Source: Gorsachius magnificus (Eukaryota; Chordata; Aves; Pelecaniformes; Ardeidae). Taken from it: DNA of 64,000 nt. The stretch spans positions 47,133,099 through 47,197,098 of the forward strand of contig CM067084.1 in NCBI GenBank assembly GCA_034008185.1, in the 5' to 3' direction. A program made the translations under genes and the position numbers. Below are positions 39,601-53,646 of this stretch, one piece after another (position 1 is the first letter of the stretch; each line of letters starts with the position of its first letter). The notes under the pieces were generated by a model, which was not told the DNA's origin, ran no database searches, and saw only the letters and a program-made list of their open reading frames with translations.

Positions 39601-42174
39601 GTAAATATTTGGGGGAGGGAGCCATTTGCCTCAAAGAACAAGGCACATCAACTAACCCACCATAAGCTGGGTCTGGACATCAGAGAATATCAAACATGAG
39701 AAATTTGGGGTCCGTCTTCTCGTGAGAGCCAGAGGGATATAACTGCTTTTCAATACGTAGAGATGATATAACTGCTTTTTAATAGGAAGCTTTATAAGTT
39801 TATAAAAAGGCAAAGTGGCAGCATGCTCAGGAAGCTAAGGGAAGGGGACAGGCAAGGTCTTATCCAGGCTTACAATGGGTGTGGAGACCTCCAGAAAGAC
39901 ACAAGAGGGGAACAGGTTACCATGGACTTACCTCTACTCTGATCCTGGCTCCATTTTTGCAGAGAAAGACCAAGTGATGGAGAAAAGACAGCTAGAAATT
40001 TTGAGCAAGGAAAGGAAGTCTTTCACCTGTGTTGCAGCAGTATCTTCCCATTTTTTTTTTGTTTGTGTTTAGGGTTTGCTTGTGGGTTTTTTTTGTTGTT
40101 GTTTTAGTTTCTCTTTAAGCAGATGGGGTGAAAGAAGGTAGGACTGCGTGGGAGAGGAAGCAGTTCCTGGCGAGAAAGGGATGAAAGAAGGATTGAGAGT
40201 TGCTCTTGTCCAGCCTCAGTCTGTCACTTCCACAGCTGGATGAAGCACTTTTATTTTAATTTCTGCCATGTGCTTTGCTGCGCCCTGGTACTGTGGTGAT
40301 GCTTGCTGAGCTGCGGCTATCTGATCGGTCTAGCTGTGCTCAGACAGATATGCTCTGCAAGGGGTATCAGCCTGACCCTCTCTGCAAAATGAAGCACGGC
40401 TCTGAATTCAAGGCATCACAAATTACTTCCACAGGAAGGAGAAATCTGTGACAGAGGCTGGAGTGCCACAGTACAACCCAGTTGATTATTTTTTTTTTTA
40501 AGTGCTTCTTGTAAAACCCGTCACCCACAGGCAAACAGTTGTAGTCATCCATAACGACAGCCTCTGAAGTTAGATTTCCCCCTCCTGCGTGGTGTTTCCC
40601 CACCACCGCCGCTTTCATTACAGAAAGTGTCGGGCAACTCATGGCCAGGTGCTGCTGTGCTCTGAAACACAGCAGGACATGGGGTCCCCATCTGTGTCAA
40701 ATTTAAAGAAATAATTGTCATAGTGATCAGAGAATTTATTTAAAAAGCAATCGCACCCTGCAGGATTGCGTCTCACTCTGCAAGATAGTTACGCGTAGGG
40801 TTACGTACCGTCGGGGGAGGTAAAGCCTCCCCATGCAGCAGTGCCTGGAACCCCAAGCACCTCTGTGCGGTTCCCCTCCGAGGTGGCTGTGGCCAGGACT
40901 GCAATTTACTGCGACAGCCGTATATACCAGTATTACTGGCCACCCAAACCCATTCTGTATTGCAAATGGACCGGTTGTCCGGTCAGATAGAAACATCTGA
41001 ATGTGAGCAAGTGCATTTTCCAGTTAGGGTCCTGGAGATATTTTCACCTTCAACAAGGTCAATTAGTCCTCCTAATGATGAAATTTCCAGAGCTGTATTA
41101 CATGGCAAAAATTTTTTTTCTTTCCTCCCCATTTACTACATACGCAGTATAATGCAAATACAGCCAATGAGTTGGGTTACTATGATTTGGATGTATTCCA
41201 GTCCTATTTCAGTACACAGGGGTAACCCAGGGATTTTACAACAAGTCGTACAGGAACCTTGTACAGCGTATGACAAAATACAGCATCTGGTAGGGAATGA
41301 AACTTATAACTGTCTCCGGAGAAGAACAGCACGCAATGTCCTCATCCGAATCAGCAGCCTCCGAGTCCTGCGGTGCTCGCTCATTAACACCAGTGCCACC
41401 AGCACTGGCCCATTTGCCATGGTGGTGCTTTGTTCTGATAAGCCAATATCCTTTCAAGCACAGAGGTGCCTATCTAATGCTCAGCACGAGAATTTCCATC
41501 AGTCTGAGGACTGGCTGAAGTGATTTGGTAGACTGGGATGAAGTTTGGTGGAAGGCATATAAAATGCTTCATTTTAATAGATGCACTTTTTTAATAGGCA
41601 GCTTGGCAATTACATCTAACGGCTTAATACCTCTTTCAGGAGTGGGTAGGTAATTTTAAAGCTTTGCTCTGTTTTTCAGTTTCTTTTTTTACACTGGACC
41701 ACATAAATGGGGAGAAGTGGTTTTAGTTCCTGTATAAAGATGCTGTAGTTGACCTTGCTTAAATATAGAACTAATCATAAATTAGAGGATTTGGATGGAC
41801 ACACTCTAGTGTCTATACTGGCTAAGATGGAAGACCTCCAGGATAATATCGAGCCCTGATGAAAATAAATTAGCACCATTTTTCACACATACTTTCACTT
41901 AACCATGAAGGAAACTTGAGGTTTTATATATTTATATAATTTAAATTTGTAAAAATATGTATGTTTATCTATATCTATTTAAACCAACCTTGATTTTTGT
42001 ACTTTTTGGTTGATCATTTTTTACTCAGTTTTTACTTGCATCTTTTCACACTTTTTATTCCTCTGAAAAATCGTCCTGGACACGTCACCAACACCTTGCA
42101 TTTGACAAGCCTAATAGTGAATGCATGAGATTTCAGTGTCTTTCTCATATTCTTTATTCTGCAACACTTTGGAC
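36618..42174. other. Intergenic DNA
   Basis: I see no supported gene or interspersed repeat. Two near-identical 20-base words containing gatataactgctttt occur 29 bp apart at about 39735 and 39764. A GA dinucleotide run is at about 39290-39300, and a T-rich stretch lies near 40050-40110. A 187-codon plus-strand open frame (40960-41523) has no recognisable domain and begins at a non-ATG codon. Confidence 0.45.
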
Positions 42175-42232
42175 TGGTTAAAGGTTGGACTCGATGATCT
42201 TAAAGGTCTTTTCCAACCAAAGTGATTCTATG
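42175..42232 (+). repeat. CR1 LINE 3' end (very short copy)
   Basis: The sequence ggttggactcgatgatctta, followed by aaggtcttttccaacc and agtgattctatg, is the terminal 50-60 bp of a CR1 in plus orientation. Only one terminal ATTCTATG-like unit remains. It matches the ends of the copies at 35.6 kb and 62.4 kb. Confidence 0.88.
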
Positions 42233-45200
42233 CCTGCAGGGTAATCATTTTTGGAAGGATTTGGCTGGGAAGATCATGGGCCTCCTGAGAGTCATTTTAC
42301 ATGCAGATGAAGGGGGGGCATCCCATGAGGTGCTGTCCCAAAATAGGGGGGCAGGACTGCCATCGCACTCACAGAGGCACAATCACGCCTGACATGCTTG
42401 GCTGCCTGACCTCGTGTCTCCCCATGTATACATTTCCAGTTAAATTTACCTGCAAACCTCACATTTCCAGAGTTTTAGTGTGCTTGGTTTTGATAGATAA
42501 TTGCTACGGTCCCATCGTATGTTTTACTCGGAGTTTATTAATCTGCTCCCAGCTGTAATTCCATCTTAGCCTAGTTTTGTCCAAGGAATATGAAATGTTC
42601 TCTTATACCCAGAGCAACAGATGCAAATATCTCCCCGAGGGTGGGAAGCTTATCAAATACAATACTTTCCACTGATATTTCAAGAAATGCTTTGTCCTGC
42701 GTTGCTTTGAGAGGAGACGCTGCTTTCTGACCTTTGGATCACACTGAAGTTTTACCTTATGGAGGCTAAGGGGGAGCATGTCATAGTTTGTATTTATTTT
42801 CCTAAAGATATTGTAACTCAGTGCATCTTTTTATGGTTAGTGCTATATACTACAGAGCAACACCCAGGTTTATCCCATTTTTACCCATATACAATCTGCA
42901 AACAGGGTTTCCTTTTTTAGTCAGAACTGTGAGTGTGAGTTCCCACTCTGCTGTTATCAGCCTTTGCAAGTGAAAATCCTATCGACTACTCATATGAGAA
43001 TCGGGCCCAGGCTATTGGGTCAGGTGGTTTTGAGGGAAATTTCAGTTGCAAAGTGTGATTTCTCAACCAGAAGTTTGACGTTTATTCTTTTTCCTCTTTC
43101 TTTCTCTTTTGGTATCATTTCTTTTTCTGACCTCTAAGGCAGAACACAGAAAAATAGTCAAAGTGCTATTTCTTTCTAGGCTAAGAGAAGTATGTGACTT
43201 GTCATACTAACCTTGGTGGGTGGATGAAGCTGCACCTTCTCTCATGTAATGCTTTACTAATAAGTCAGAAACTGAGGCTTAAGCAGTTCTCTTTGGCTAA
43301 ATTTCACTCCAGAGGTGGTCTGAGGTTTCCCTCTGCACTGGAAGATACCAAGGGAATGCTTCATATAATGCTGGCTGATACTTAACACAGATTAGTGACT
43401 GGAAATAAGGAGTTGAAACTTCTTGTACTGAATCCAGCCACTCCTACACCGACTGCAGCATGGGAACTGCTCACTGCGAGGTTAAGAAGTTCGCCACCCT
43501 TTACTAAAAACAGTCCATGTTATTTAAGTTTCACTTCTTCTCTCAGTTTTGGGATGATACAATTCCAAAAAGAAGTTCCCGTTTCTTCTCTTTTCTCCCT
43601 TCCATTCAGCGGGGCCCATAGCAAAGCGCCGTGGAGGGGGAGGGCCAAGCACGCTGCGGAAGCGGCTGCCACAAACAGCTAACACAACGCGGTGGCGATT
43701 TTAAAGAGAAAAGGCTTTCACAGATTACACGGTGAAATATTGCTGAATGCATGGGTAATACACAGGTTTTGCAGACCACAACAACAAAGGCGTACTGCAG
43801 TATGCAAGAGCATCTCCTGCCCGTGAACAGAGCAAGCTGTACCAGCACGAACAAGCAAGATGCTCGAGAACATGCCTGACTATTCCTTGCACGGGGCTTG
43901 AGGGAAGTGATAAACCCTCATGGGGTGCAGTTACGCACTCCTGAAGCATGAAGAAAATGCATGCTTCTCCCTTAGATAGGTAAGCCTGGCTTAAAAGCAG
44001 GTGATTACATGTTTAACACTGATCAAAGACTAGTGTGCCAGACTCCTGTCTTAGCACTGTCCCGGTGAAGCGGGGATGACATCTGATGTATATAGCACAT
44101 ATCGTGTTCTGTTGCATTTGAAAATTGCCTCGCTGCTGCTAGAATGAAAATCGTCAATTCGGGCCTCAGCATTTGCTCACCAGCTCTGGAGTCACGGCAC
44201 AGCAAAGCAGAAATAAGGGACAAGCTCAGGGCATGGAGACTCCATCCCCAGCCCAACATGGGTCTTGGTTCTCCCCTGGCTCAGCTTCATGCAGGGAACA
44301 GGCACTCTCGTGTGGGGTGTCCAGAGGGAACTGACCCCTGCTCCTCAACTCGGCACTGGCCTTGCCTCAAGGGTTCCTTGTCACCAGACAGCTGGGAAAT
44401 GGGTCCGTCTCTAGCATGCTCCCCCCTGCTGCTGGTCCCCAAGGCCACCAGGAGCACCTATCTGGGCACATAGGCCACAGCCCCATGGGGAAAAGCCACC
44501 CCCCGGCCCGGCAGACATGCAGACCACTGTCAGAGAAGGGAAGTGAGGGTGGCGGGAGGGAACTTTCCCCGGGATTGTAAATCCTGCCTAATGAAATAGC
44601 GTTTCATCCACAGCTGCTACGAAATGGTCAAAGTATCAGTGAAGCAATGAGATAAAATAAATCTCTGGTTAAAACTGATTACCTCTGTTTATTTCTTTGA
44701 AAAGCCTGTGAATTAGGAGAAAAAAAATATCTTGGTTTCTGGAGAAGCAGCCTTGCCAGCATCTTCTCTGGCTAGTAAGTCCTGCTCAAAAACTCCTCAG
44801 CCCAGTGGCCACTTTCATCCAAGGTGGAAAGAAAGGGTAGGAGAAGTCTGCAGACAAAGAGAAGGACAGAGAAACAGTGGGTATCGCCTTTCTCTCCTCC
44901 CCCTTCCCTTCCCTTTCATGTCTAGGCTTTGCAGCTAAAGTTTGCAAGACTCCCAAAGGTAGAGAGTTCTGACAGCAGTGCTTGTTTCCAGCTCCATTTT
45001 GTCACCTTAGAAACTCGCCTTTTATCTCTGCTGGTTACCACAGAGAAGGAGCGAAGACAGCTCACTGCCTGTCAGCTCGCTGTTCCCAGCTGAGGGTCAG
45101 CAGCAGGGACAGCCCATGCACATGTGTGCAGGCACACACATGACTGTGTGTGCACCCCGGCTCACCCTGGGGAAGGTAAAGCTGCAAGCCCACCACCCCA

Positions 45201-46234
45201 CAAGGCTGGGCTTTGGGAGGGTTGCTCAGTGCAAGCAGCTCCGCTGAGAGCCGGGCTTTCTGAACCAGGCAAAGCGGGGCTGAGCGAAGGCCATGCGTCC
45301 CGCAGTTTCCCCTCGCTGCAAAAACAAATCCTTTCTAAGCACCTGCTTCCTCTTTGAAAGAAAGTAATGCTCTTCAGTGAAAACCAGGCAACAGTGTGAA
45401 GGAAGAGCTCTTGAAAATAGGTTTGTTCGTTGCACACGACGGGCTTTTTTCATTGCATGGTCCGAAGTACAGATGTGCAAGACATTTGCATGCGCTGCCT
45501 CTTCAGGGGGTGCCATACCCCCGAGGCCAGGCAGGTAGCGCAACAGCAGGCAGCCCTGGAGCACTTTCCGTAGCAGCGGGGACCGGCGATGCGCTTGCTC
45601 TCTCTCAGCTGCTGACGCTTGAAAGTGCCGCTTATGCCAGCGGGCATCCCGGTGTCGGCAATGCTTCTTCCAACCCACCTTTCGTACAAACCCCCACCCG
45701 CTCAGCACAGCAGTGATTAGCTAGCTGCTGGTTTTAGTCCCTCGGTACGGTTATGCTGCTCCAGTCTGTGCCATGGGACCCTTAAAGCTAAGTAAGGTTG
45801 GCCTCAGTTCAGGTTGGTGCCCTGGGAAGTCATCACTGCTGCTGCCACCACAGGGCTTGCGGGGACCCTGCACGCCCGCCCCGCTGCCTTTTGCCTGGGA
45901 ACACCCGCCAACGAACCACAGCTCTCATGCAACCATTCCTCTCCATTTGGTGCCCCAGTGACCCCATAAACCACATTTTTGTAGGTCTCAGCTGGGCTCC
46001 TACACAGGTGGGACCAGTTACACATGCCTGGGGAGCACCACTGAAGACTCCAATGTTCTTGCTAACACGTTTGCCCAGGTAACTGAGATTTAACGCATGC
46101 CCAAACCATGCGCACAGTTCTGGGAAATCTGAGCATGTACAGCATGTCTTCACTTTCCTATCCTGTATATCTGACGAAATCAGAGCACTTGTTTTACGGT
46201 TAAATTATCAGGCAATTGCTCTGAAGCAGTTGAA
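42233..46234. other. Intergenic DNA
   Basis: This is ordinary intergenic sequence. Composition rises towards 44.2-46 kb, where overlapping open frames appear on both strands without domains. I recognise no repeat, RNA gene or exon. Confidence 0.45.
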
Positions 46235-46550
46235 GAGCAGTACTTTTTCACACACCATGTAGCTGGATGGAGAAACTCATTGCCAGGGGATAATGGAGTG
46301 CCTAAAGGCATGAACAGGGTCAAAAAGGAATCAAGACACATTTGTGCAAGGCGTGTCCATCGGGACTATTAACTACAGTCATTCAGATGCAACCTCCAGC
46401 CCATAGACTCTCCAAAATGCCGATCAGTAAATGCTGGGAGAATGTAGCAAGGAAATATTCACTCTAAACTTGCCCTGGCTCCAGTAATCTTGTCCAAAAT
46501 CCTGGAGACAGGATACTGGTCCAGTCGGGCCAGTGATCTGACGCACATCC
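46235..46550 (+). repeat. Old, diverged CR1-type LINE remnant
   Basis: On the plus strand the pieces 'gaaactcattgccaggggat', 'cctaaaggcatgaacagggt', 'gggactattaactac' and 'ggagacaggatactggtcca' occur in the same order and spacing as the 3' end of old amniote CR1 elements (the gaactcattgccacaggat ... ggctatta ... agacaggatactgggctagatgg series). The sequence is heavily mutated and no frame is intact. It belongs to an older lineage than the other CR1 copies in the window. Edges are approximate. Confidence 0.72.
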
Positions 46551-46950
46551 CCGTCCTCCTGTCGTAAAAACTACCGTGTGGCTGTAATAGTTATTCAGCT
46601 GGAAAGAGCCCAAACCCAAAGAACAATGCCACGGCACTAAGCACGTATTTACTCAGTCGGGGGAAGCCATGAGAAAAAGGAATTTTGTTCCAAGCAGAGC
46701 AGAAACACCTACCAGAGATCTACAAGAACCCAGCAAGAGTGCAGTCCCTATGGAAGATATGGACAGACTTCCCCCAAGATGCTGCCCAGTCGTGACAAAA
46801 ATGGAGCTGAGCCCAATGATCTTGGGCAGTGCTGCCCATCTGACAGTAAATGCACCCATAGTTGCAGGAGACACTCAGTTTAGCAGGTTTTTAAACAGAA
46901 ATGGGGCCAGAGAGGAATGATCTTTCATTTTAAAAAAAAATAATTATTTA

Positions 46951-46996
46951 TACTGTTTCATTTGTAAGCAGGATACTGTTTCATTTGTAAGCATGA
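46951..46996. repeat. 23-bp tandem duplication
   Basis: The unit tactgtttcatttgtaagca, followed by gga or tga, occurs twice head to tail, at 46951-46973 and 46974-46996. The copies differ at one base near the end. Confidence 0.95.
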
Positions 46997-47156
46997 AGGC
47001 CTTGGATCCTGGAAAGCAGTGGCGATGTGCAGTGTAGGGTTCCTGGTGGAGAAAGTACCAAGCGCGAGTTTGCAGGGTAGCGCTGCAGCAAAACCAGCTG
47101 CCGGTATTTTTTGATGCATAAGGAGGCGTGCAGACTGTCAGGTGAAGGACGGGACA

Positions 47157-47180
47157 GACTGACTGACTGACTGACTGACT
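47157..47180. repeat. (GACT)6 tetranucleotide microsatellite
   Basis: Six perfect GACT units run head to tail, followed by a non-repeat ctttgc. This is a short simple repeat. Confidence 0.97.
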
Positions 47181-50100
47181 CTTTGCAAACGGTGCTGCTG
47201 CTACAACAAGGGGCATGTAAAAGATCTTCAAATCAAGCTGAAGGCCAGAGGACACTAAGAGTTGGGTCTCCACCATCTTGGTCTCTGCCAAAAATCCAGA
47301 AGAACTGGCCTCACCCAACATAGATAAATTTTATCAGGCGGATAAAATTCTGGGCATAAATTAGGCACAGATTTTTACCTAAGAGCATGATTTACCCTTC
47401 CAAGAAAGAGGCTCCCTGCTCCTTTCAAACCAAGACACAGCATTCAGAAAGGGGATCCAGGCTTCGGCCAAACACAGGCGGTTTGCCACGGGGAGAGGTG
47501 TCCGGGCAAAACGCAGCCAGCTTGTGAGCTACAGCAGTTGCCACCAGCCCAAGCCCAGCGAGCAGCAGCGGCCGAGCTGTGGGTAGTGGTCCTGGAGGGT
47601 ATCGTTGCTAACTAGCTCTGTCCTAACGAGCAGCTTGGGGGGGGTTACTTAGGACTTTAGGGCTATACCATGAAAGCTGTTGTAGCGCTAAGGGAGAAGC
47701 CACCTTCTTCTCCAACTCGACCAAAGCCGGTGGAAAAAGCAGCAGAGGTGCTGGGCGGGACGTCCTTCCCCAGACCCCCTGGAAACACTTCTCTAGAAAT
47801 CCCCAACCCCACTTTCCTCCGTCCTTGGTCTCCAGCAATGTTCAGGTCTGTTTCTGGGCTTCGGAGCCCAACCCCGTCCCTGATGGCTTTCCCCCCCTTC
47901 CACTGGAGGCAACTGGCTTGTGGTGGGCAGCTTGCTTTCCCTCGCACTGCTCTTTAAAACTGAAGCCTATCTTATTAACAACTTTCTTGAAGTCAGCACA
48001 TGAAGAAACAGCCAAAGGATGACAAAAATAAACCAGGCAGCTGCACCCCTGCCGAGCCTGGGCTTTCCTTTGTAAGGCAATCGAGCGACTGGGTGTCGCG
48101 TGTCATTTAGCACAGGGGGGGGAAAAAAAGATTCTTGTTGAGAGGGTGCCAGCCGCCACCGCTGATGGACAGGGTGCATCTGGCCATGGGTACCGGCTCC
48201 CGGCGGGGAGCTGGGGCTGTTTGTGCTGCTGCCGAGGGAAGGGAAGCCACTGCACATCCTGTTGGCTTTACCTGAAGTGACCCAGCTGGGACGTTGTTTC
48301 AGCTTGGCAGGTCTGCGGTGTTTATGTGTGGAGCGGGAGAGGGGTAATGATCCTAACAAAGAGGCCACGGGTACAGCCGTCCTGCGCCTGAACGCCCTCC
48401 AGCCCCTGGAGCAGCGAGAAGCTGCTTACACAAGGAGGTGGTGTTCGGTTAATTAAAGCATCTAAATAAAAATCTCATCCCCCTGACCCGCTGGGATGGA
48501 TGCTCCTTTAGCTAATTCCTTTTTTTTTCCCTTTCATCAAGGCTATGCTACCTCAAATTAGCATTTGCCGTGGATGGTCAGAGCGGATTTGTGGGATGGG
48601 GTACCTTGTTCCTGCAGCCAAGCCTGCAGTGGTATCATCTGTCTGCTTTCAAAGACCTTATTCAGATGGAAACTTAAGAGATTTAAGTAAAACTGTTTAG
48701 AACCTAGTTAACCAGATTTCCGTGAGTAAATGTGGACTTGCCGTAAATGTAATTCCTTGCTATCTATTGGGCTGCTCTGGTTTCGCTTCTCTTCCATCCC
48801 ATCTGGAACCCGAAACTGTGTAAAACCGTAAAATGAACGGGCTCTGGTGATGGTAACTTCAGCAGAGGCAGCCACAGGGGCCACGCAGAGGAAGATTTGC
48901 TGCGATGGTGTCATGACCCCCCCAGCTCAACTTTGCCGATTGCTGTGCTGCTGGGGAGCACTGCGCTGCCCCTCTCCAGCTGTGGCAGCAGCTGGCTGGG
49001 GGGCTCAGCTGCATCCCAGTCCCTAAGGAAGGATGGGCTCAGCCCAGTCGTGAGGCCTGGTAGCCTCCCCAGGAGAGCAGAGGGGGCCAGGCATGGCACA
49101 GTGGATCATCAATCTCTAGGTAGCTGATCCTAAATGCATCTTCTGGGGTTTTTGCAGGATGTTTGCTCCGAAATTTCATTGGTTTTAGTAGAGCCCTTTG
49201 AAATACTCACGAAGAGGTCTCGTATCAGCTTTGCTCAGGCTCATAATTTTACATTTTCCCTGCCAATTTTCCTCCACCAAGCAAACAAAAATGCTCATAA
49301 AGTCTCTCTGTAGTACCAAGAAACTTGTGTCTCCAAACAGCAGTTGCCGGAGACATAGCAATATTCTCCCCAAATGCACTGAGCCACGGCACTGTAAGGC
49401 CTTCCAGCAAAACAGGAATCATCTCATTTTCTCCAGCAAAGTATGGCAAACACAAAAGGAAGCTACAAAACGTGCAAATACAAGGATGAGTCACGCCGCG
49501 TGTGCCGGGGCAGCGGAAACCTTCAGGGAAACGACTTTTAGAACAGTATTGTCTGCAGAGGCCTCCCCCCTGCTGCCAGCAGCGATGTGGCTGTGGGGAG
49601 CGGGGTACCACAGCACCCCATGGGCAGGTGCAGCGTCCCATGAAGGCAGCCGGGCTGTGTGGGGGGCATGGATGCACACATACCCCCACCGGTGCAGGGC
49701 TGCCCAAGCTGTGCCCCCCACATTGAGTTGGGAGGAGCAAGGCAGCATTTGGGGGCAGGGGAAAGCCCCACACTGCTGATTCAGGGCTGCTCTGTGTCGT
49801 GTTTTATAGAATCCACATGATTTTGGCTTATCCTCTTCCATCGCATGACTGTCTGCCGGAGGGAAACGGCTCGGGCAGCGGAATGGGCGATGCTGGTCCC
49901 TGCCCCGGGGACAGGATGGCGTCAGTGTGTTCCCTATAGATGCCCAGAGCACTGCTGGAGGCTATTTATGAGAAGGTGAAAGCACCAAGCCATTTCATTT
50001 TCATGGAGAAAATCAGGAGCTGGGGCAGCAGGGGGGTTGGTGGCGCTGTGCAAAGTAATGGGGGAGCACGCAGGGGAAGGCAAACAGGGAGGGATAAAGG

Positions 50101-53100
50101 AGGAGCAGACCGAAAGGGGTATGAAGCCGGCTCCAGCTGCTGGAGCCACACCATGCACATGTGAAACGGTTAAAACCTGGACAAAGAAAGCAAAGCAGCA
50201 AAGGGAAGTGAAATGGAAAACAAAAATGAATGCGGGAGGAGCTGAGGCCAGTGCTGCAGCAGCCCCACGGACACCCGGGCAGCTGAACGTGAACGCTGCT
50301 ACCTGCCGTGAGGTTGGCAGCCACTCCAGCCGGTGTTTGTTCCTAAGGCTGGGCAAAGCTGCCAAGAGGGATGACTGACCCCACTGCCACAGGCACCAGG
50401 CAGGTTTTAGCACCCGTTAGCTCTCAGGGGCTCGCACCAGAAACAAGTCTGCACCCCTATTTATTGTGTGGGTATTTTCTCGCACTCAAGGGAACTGCGT
50501 TCAGAAAGGCATCCCGGCTGCTGCACCTGATGGACCTGCACCTTGTCACGTGCAACAAGAACAGAAAACGGCCTTTAAAATGTTGCAGTGGGTTGGGTGG
50601 CATTACTGGTTTTTAGTTCTTTGGAAAAAAAAAAGAAACAAAAAAAAAAGAGAAACAAATTTGCCTGAGAGTAAAAATACTACTGAAAACTGAAACTTGA
50701 CAACATTGACTGTGGGAGATAACATCTTTGAACGGGCACATGCAAAAGCAAGTGCTACAGCAAACGTCCTCAGCACCTGCCCCGTTTCCTGCTGCTCCCC
50801 CACATTTCAGGGCAGAAACTGCGAAGGGTTTAATAACTCGGCACCCCAGCAAATACCCAGCCTGCCACCTGGGTTTGGACACCTTTGAAGTTCACCTTCT
50901 CCTAAGAAACAGCCTGGAAAAACATATGCAAAGGTGCTAAGTTTAAAGGGCAGGGTGAGGTGTATAAAATCAGCTGAGAAATGGTACATCACATGAGCGG
51001 AGGGAATGAAGGCAGTGCTATCAGGTATCCTCCGGTGAGCAGCGATGGCACTAGGGTCTGAAGGCGGTAGTCCTTACAAAATTAAAATAAAAACAGTAAC
51101 TCTGACTCTCCACCATCCCTACACCGACATTAGCCTGTATAAAATAAGGAACTGTTTCCACTGACGTCTCACCTCCTTATTGCCAGTCCAAAATTAGCTC
51201 TGCACAACATCCTTCGAGGAGGCCGGGGCAGTGCTCGGAGCTGCGGCTGGGGGTGGCTCGGCAGCGCACCTTTTAGCCGCTGCTGAATTATTTAGTCTAC
51301 AGGCATGTAATTGAGAGCAGAACCTGCCCAAAGGAGCCACCTATCACCAGCTACTCATCAAAAAATAACAAACTGAACTCAGATAGAGCTTCCTCTGCCT
51401 TGGCTGATTTATTTATAGCTGCCACACACAAGAGAAAAGCTCATTCAAGGAGCTGTAACATCCAGTAGCTGAATTTCATGCATCCTAAGCCTTACTTGCA
51501 ACCACCTTCACCTCCTCAGAAAGCCCAGGGTCTCGGACAAAGTGCCACCCGTGGCAGCAGTCGCTGTTGGCCCCCGTGGTTTCCTTCCTCCCCGCTGCTA
51601 TTTTCATTACGGCACCTGCTGCTCTTACCGCAGCGGAGGAAACCCTCCTCCAAGCGCTGGCGGGAAAGGTCATCGGGCTGCTGCTGCTGCTCCCGCCCCG
51701 GCATCGGCAGGAGAAACACCCGCGCATGTGCCGGGAAGTCCCGACCACCGGCCCTTCCTCATGAAATCCAATCAGCAAAAGTAATTAAGAGACAGACAGC
51801 AGAAACAACTAATGTGGGGCAGCGGGGATGAAGCTAATCTGGCCTGTTGCCTGTGTTACCAGGTGGGATGCTGCTGTAAAGGGGTGGCAGGGGTAGGGAG
51901 CGCTTCCCCCAGGTGTCTGAGGATGGGAGCCGGGGGTCCCAGCCCCTGGCCCACACGTCCACCCTTCTGAGGCCACCCTCGCACAGCCCCATACCGCAGC
52001 CACCTCCCGGATCCCCTACCAGGTGGCCGACCAGAGCCAGAAATGGGGAGGGAGAGGCTGGAGCCAAGGGTTTATGGCAGTGCCGGTTCTCCATCTCTGG
52101 GGGAAGCCCCAGCTGCAAGCAGAGCAGGAGCGAAAGAAAAGAGAAAGAGAGGCATCTTGGGTGAGAGGGAAATGATTTAAAGGTGCTGCTGGTTTCTGCT
52201 GACCCAGGCTGAAGCCCTGCAGCAAACCCGGTGACTCCAAGGAGCCCTGAGGTAAACCCAAAGTGTGGACAGGCATGGGCAGTTCTCACACTTCATACAG
52301 AAGCGCCTTCCTCACCTTTATCCAAGTGCAGTGACCGTATTTCACGGTCCTGCAGCGAGGAGGCGCGCAGGTTATGTACAGCTGCTGCATCCCAGTTACT
52401 TCCAACAAAAGCGTGGTGTGTCAGGACATAAACCAAGCCTCACTGCCTGCCCCGATGCTGATCCCACCCAGGCAGCATGTGCATGCGAGGGAGGCAATGA
52501 GGGGGGTGGCCAGGTGGTTGCACACAGCCCGGGACCAAGGCCATCGATATATGATGGGGGGGGGGAACCAAGAGCCTGACCCTGGGGAATTTTGAGCCAA
52601 CTCACCTATCGCCATTTTGAACAGGATTTGAGTATCATCTTTGTGCTTGAGGACCTTGCCGGGCTCTGGGAGGGCGTCAGGAATGGCAGCCCCAGACACT
52701 GGCAGGAACCTGGGTTGTAACATTATGTGACTCATAAGCACACCTGGATAAACTTCTGCTTGGGGCCATTATCTCGGGTTTTTTTTCATGTTCTCCCTCA
52801 TTTTTTCCATTATTTCAGTTGAGTTACAGAAAGGATGATCCTGCCTTTGCAGGAGTCCTCCAGCAGCTCTTTTGGCCCCTTCCAAGAAAAAAAATGTTTA
52901 CATTAATTTATTAACTCTCCTGCAAAAAAAATGGACATGCCTGGGCTTAGCTTTCCTGGGCAAGGGAACACATCCCCTCCAAACAGATCTAACCCAGCTT
53001 CCTTTAACTGCTCTGTCTCTAAATTCATCTCCTACACACAGGTATATATATTCCCTCAATGGAAATACCACCTGCCTCAAGGCACCATCCACTCAGTAAA

Positions 53101-53646
53101 CTCATGTTTGGGATAGGAGCAGAAGAGTGTGTAACGTTGCCCTCATGGCATGTGTCAGACATGCACCTTTTAAACTTCCGAGACCCTGTACTTGACCTCT
53201 TTTTTTTCCTCAGGTGCTTCAGGAATATTTATACTTTGGTGTCTTCTTCGAGTGAGGGTAGGCTGACTCCAGTCGATTTTGAAAGACCCAAGAAACACAA
53301 GCCCAGGTGATGGATGTCAGCAATAGCCAAGGGCAAAGGCACCGTAGTAAAAAGGGGAGCGATTCCTCTTGTGGTAAATCTGAAAATCCAGGAGAAGCCT
53401 GTGCTCTGTAATCTCCTTTTTGCTAAATACCACCACTCCTTGCTTCTTGTCAGAGTTCAAAGCAGCACTCTCTGTGGCTGCAGTATCTCGTGCAGCCAGG
53501 TCCCTGGCTGATACCACGGGGAGCCTTCAGCTCCACAGACCAAACCCAACTTCCCAAGGATCTAAGACACGTGCCATCATGCTGAACCCCAGCAGCCTAT
53601 GTCCCCCCGCACCCGTGGCACAGTGAAATCACCGAGCAGGGGCCCA

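Larger units (their letters stand above)
46551..53646. other. Intergenic DNA
   Basis: It contains a 23-bp tandem duplication at 46951-46996 and a GACT tetranucleotide run at 47157-47180, both annotated separately, plus poly-purine runs near 50627-50650 and a G-run near 52556-52565. Several GC-rich blocks (48.1-48.4, 49.5-50.3, 51.5-52.3 kb) give overlapping open frames on both strands, with no domain. No gene is supported. Confidence 0.45.

Noticed and set aside
40960..41523. Plus-strand open frame of 187 codons
   Set aside because: It starts at TTG, has no recognisable family, and lies in ordinary intergenic DNA. This length is expected by chance somewhere in 64 kb over six frames.
47157..47180. 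Possible CRISPR-like or regulatory direct repeats
   Set aside because: It is a simple GACT tetranucleotide run with no spacers. CRISPR arrays are not expected in a vertebrate genome.
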